This document shows, piece by piece, positions 12,914-14,181 of a stretch of 14,181 nucleotides of DNA; positions within the stretch are counted from its first letter, which is position 1, and each line of letters begins with the position of its first letter. The notes beneath the pieces are model-generated. The model was not told the origin of the DNA. It ran no database searches and saw nothing but the letters and a program-made list of their open reading frames with translations. Position numbers and translations under genes: made by a program. The stretch comes from DASZGI01 sp035938995 (GTDB taxonomy: Bacteria > Actinomycetota > Actinomycetes > Streptomycetales > Catenulisporaceae): positions 1-14,181 of the forward strand of contig NZ_DASZGI010000225.1 of NCBI RefSeq assembly GCF_035938995.1. Reading direction: 5' to 3'.

Positions 12914-14181
12914 ATGTACGGCGACGGGCAATGGGAACCCCAGCGGAACGACGGCGAATGGCCTGCATACGGGGATCAAGATCAGTACGGGCAAGGACAG
13001 TACGGCGCGAACCCGAACCAGTACGGCCAGGGCCAGGGCCAGTACGGCTCTGACCAATACGGTGCTGGCCAATACGGTGGTGGCCAATACGGCGCCGACC
13101 AGTATGGTGAGGGCCGCCGCCCCAGCGCGTACAACGCCGAGCCGGGGGCCGACCGCTACCGAAGCGTTCCGCCGTCCGACTACCCGGCCGCCGCGCGCGC
13201 CGGGCACGGCGCTATACCCGGCAGCACGCAGCCCGGCTACCGCACCCTCGACGCCGACTCAGATCCCTTCAACCCGGCCAGTCGTACCCGCCGCGCCGGT
13301 GGGGTGAAGGATCCGAAGGGCCGGATCATCCCGGCCAGCCGCAAGCGCAAGGTGATGAAGTGGACGGCCCTTTCGGTCGTCGGGGTCCTCGTCGTGATCA
13401 TCGGGCTCGGCGCCTACGTCTACATCCACCTCAACGGCAACATCAACACCGCTGCGCTGCTGCCGCAGGGCGCCTCCCAGGCTGCCGAGGTGCCCAACCA
13501 GTTCGGCCAGACCCCGCTCAACGTCCTGCTGATCGGCTCGGACACCCGCGCGACCGCCACAGACTGCCACCTCGGCGGCGCCTGCCAGCCCTCGCTCCCG
13601 CACGCCGACGTCGAGATGGTGGTGCATCTGGCCGCCGACCGGTCGAACATGACCGTGATGTCGATCCCGCGCGACTCGATCGTGCCGATGTCCGCCTGCG
13701 CGCGGAACGACGGCGCCGAGAACCTGATCAACTCGGCGCTCAACTTCGGCCCCGCCTGCCAGGTCGAGGAGATCCACGACATGACCGGCCTGACCATCGA
13801 CGACTTCATCGAGGTCGACATGGCCGGGGTGGTCACGCTCACCAACGCGCTCGGCGGAGTTCCGGTGTGCGTCCAGAACAACGTCTATGACCCCGACTCG
13901 CATCTGAAGCTCCCGGCGGGCACCACTAACGTCCAAGGCATCACCGCGCTGGAGTGGGTGCGCACCCGGCACGCCTTCCCGAACGAGGTGTACCGCGAGG
14001 AAGCGCAGCACGTTTTCATGTCGGCCATGGTGCGCAAGCTCAAGCAGAACGCGTCGCTCACCCACATCACCACCCTCTACTCCGTCGCCGACGCCGCGAC
14101 CAAGGCGCTGACGGTGAGCCCGGCGCTGGGCAGCGTGACGAGCCTGCTGAGCCTCGCGCAGGAGATGGGCAAGGTCCCGAC
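12914..14181 (+). CDS. LCP family cell-wall glycopolymer transferase (partial, 3' end outside window)
   Basis: The open frame from ATG 12914 runs off the window after 422 codons. It is a paralogue of the preceding gene with the same plan. The cytoplasmic tail (1-149) differs: it carries eight Q-Y-G motifs between residues 23 and 65. A basic stretch (R-K-R-K-V-M-K) precedes the membrane helix (about 150-173). The LCP domain shows G-S-D-T-R (208-212), I-P-R-D (251-254) and V-R-T-R-H (349-353). Cysteines at D-C/A-C, A-C, A-C and V-P-V-C-V match positions in the first paralogue, suggesting shared disulfides. Whether a LytR_C domain follows is not visible. GGAGG (12896-12900) is 13 bases from the ATG, a long spacing; stops upstream in frame leave no better standard start. 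Role: attaching a glycopolymer to peptidoglycan outside the membrane. Confidence 0.92.
   Translation, partial: MYGDGQWEPQRNDGEWPAYGDQDQYGQGQYGANPNQYGQGQGQYGSDQYGAGQYGGGQYGADQYGEGRRPSAYNAEPGADRYRSVPPSDYPAAARAGHGAIPGSTQPGYRTLDADSDPFNPASRTRRAGGVKDPKGRIIPASRKRKVMKWTALSVVGVLVVIIGLGAYVYIHLNGNINTAALLPQGASQAAEVPNQFGQTPLNVLLIGSDTRATATDCHLGGACQPSLPHADVEMVVHLAADRSNMTVMSIPRDSIVPMSACARNDGAENLINSALNFGPACQVEEIHDMTGLTIDDFIEVDMAGVVTLTNALGGVPVCVQNNVYDPDSHLKLPAGTTNVQGITALEWVRTRHAFPNEVYREEAQHVFMSAMVRKLKQNASLTHITTLYSVADAATKALTVSPALGSVTSLLSLAQEMGKVP
12980..13108 (+). repeat. Coding repeat: eight [D/G/N]-Q-Y-G motifs
   Basis: Residues 23-65 of the second LCP protein contain D-Q-Y-G, G-Q-Y-G, N-Q-Y-G, G-Q-Y-G, D-Q-Y-G, G-Q-Y-G, G-Q-Y-G and D-Q-Y-G, with short Gly/Ala spacers. 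The codons vary (CAG/CAA, TAC/TAT, GGC/GGT/GGG), so the peptide pattern is kept despite DNA drift. The segment is predicted to be disordered and lies on the cytoplasmic side of the membrane helix. Confidence 0.85.

Overview
The window is GC-rich, uses GTG starts freely, and carries a run of housekeeping genes with the order and protein features of an actinomycete (Actinomycetota). The sporulating, Streptomyces/Catenulispora-like lineages fit best, judged from recalled synteny of glmU-prs-rplY-pth and of phosphatase-resA-ccdA-resB-ccsB. The genus cannot be fixed from sequence alone. Most of the window is ordinary core genome. The unusual material lies in one damaged sigma-factor locus, several short repeats, and a low-complexity tail on the last gene.

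Layout. Bases 1-2774, plus strand: 3' end of glmU, then prs (PRPP synthetase), rplY (ribosomal protein L25/Ctc) behind a structured leader and followed by a strong intrinsic terminator, then pth (peptidyl-tRNA hydrolase). Bases 2792-3940, minus strand: one open frame joining ECF sigma region 2 to a single-pass membrane protein. It reads as the remains of a sigma/anti-sigma pair that lost sigma region 4 and carries a compensating frame slip. Bases 4035-5336, plus strand: hemL, whose stop codon lies inside a decaying 29-bp tandem repeat. Bases 5508-10498, plus strand: a histidine phosphatase followed by a complete System II cytochrome c maturation set (TlpA/ResA-like lipoprotein, CcdA, ResB, CcsB). 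Bases 10647-14181, plus strand: two tandem LytR-CpsA-Psr (LCP) cell-wall ligase paralogues, the second cut by the window end.

How the genes work together. GlmU and Prs supply UDP-GlcNAc and PRPP. L25 and Pth serve translation. HemL makes 5-aminolevulinate for heme. CcdA and the ResA-like protein pass reducing equivalents outside the membrane to keep apocytochrome c CXXC thiols reduced, and ResB with CcsB handles and attaches heme. HemL and the System II genes therefore form one heme/cytochrome c neighbourhood. The LCP enzymes act later in the envelope, transferring glycopolymers onto peptidoglycan.

No rRNA, tRNA, CRISPR array, insertion sequence, phage gene or attachment site was seen. No gene-free stretch exceeds 300 bases; the longest gaps (2008-2189, 5337-5507, 10499-10646) hold the terminator and repeats listed here. 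Gap 10499-10646 shows only a 10-base direct repeat (ATCCGGCGGC at 10498 and 10561) and weak short hairpins.
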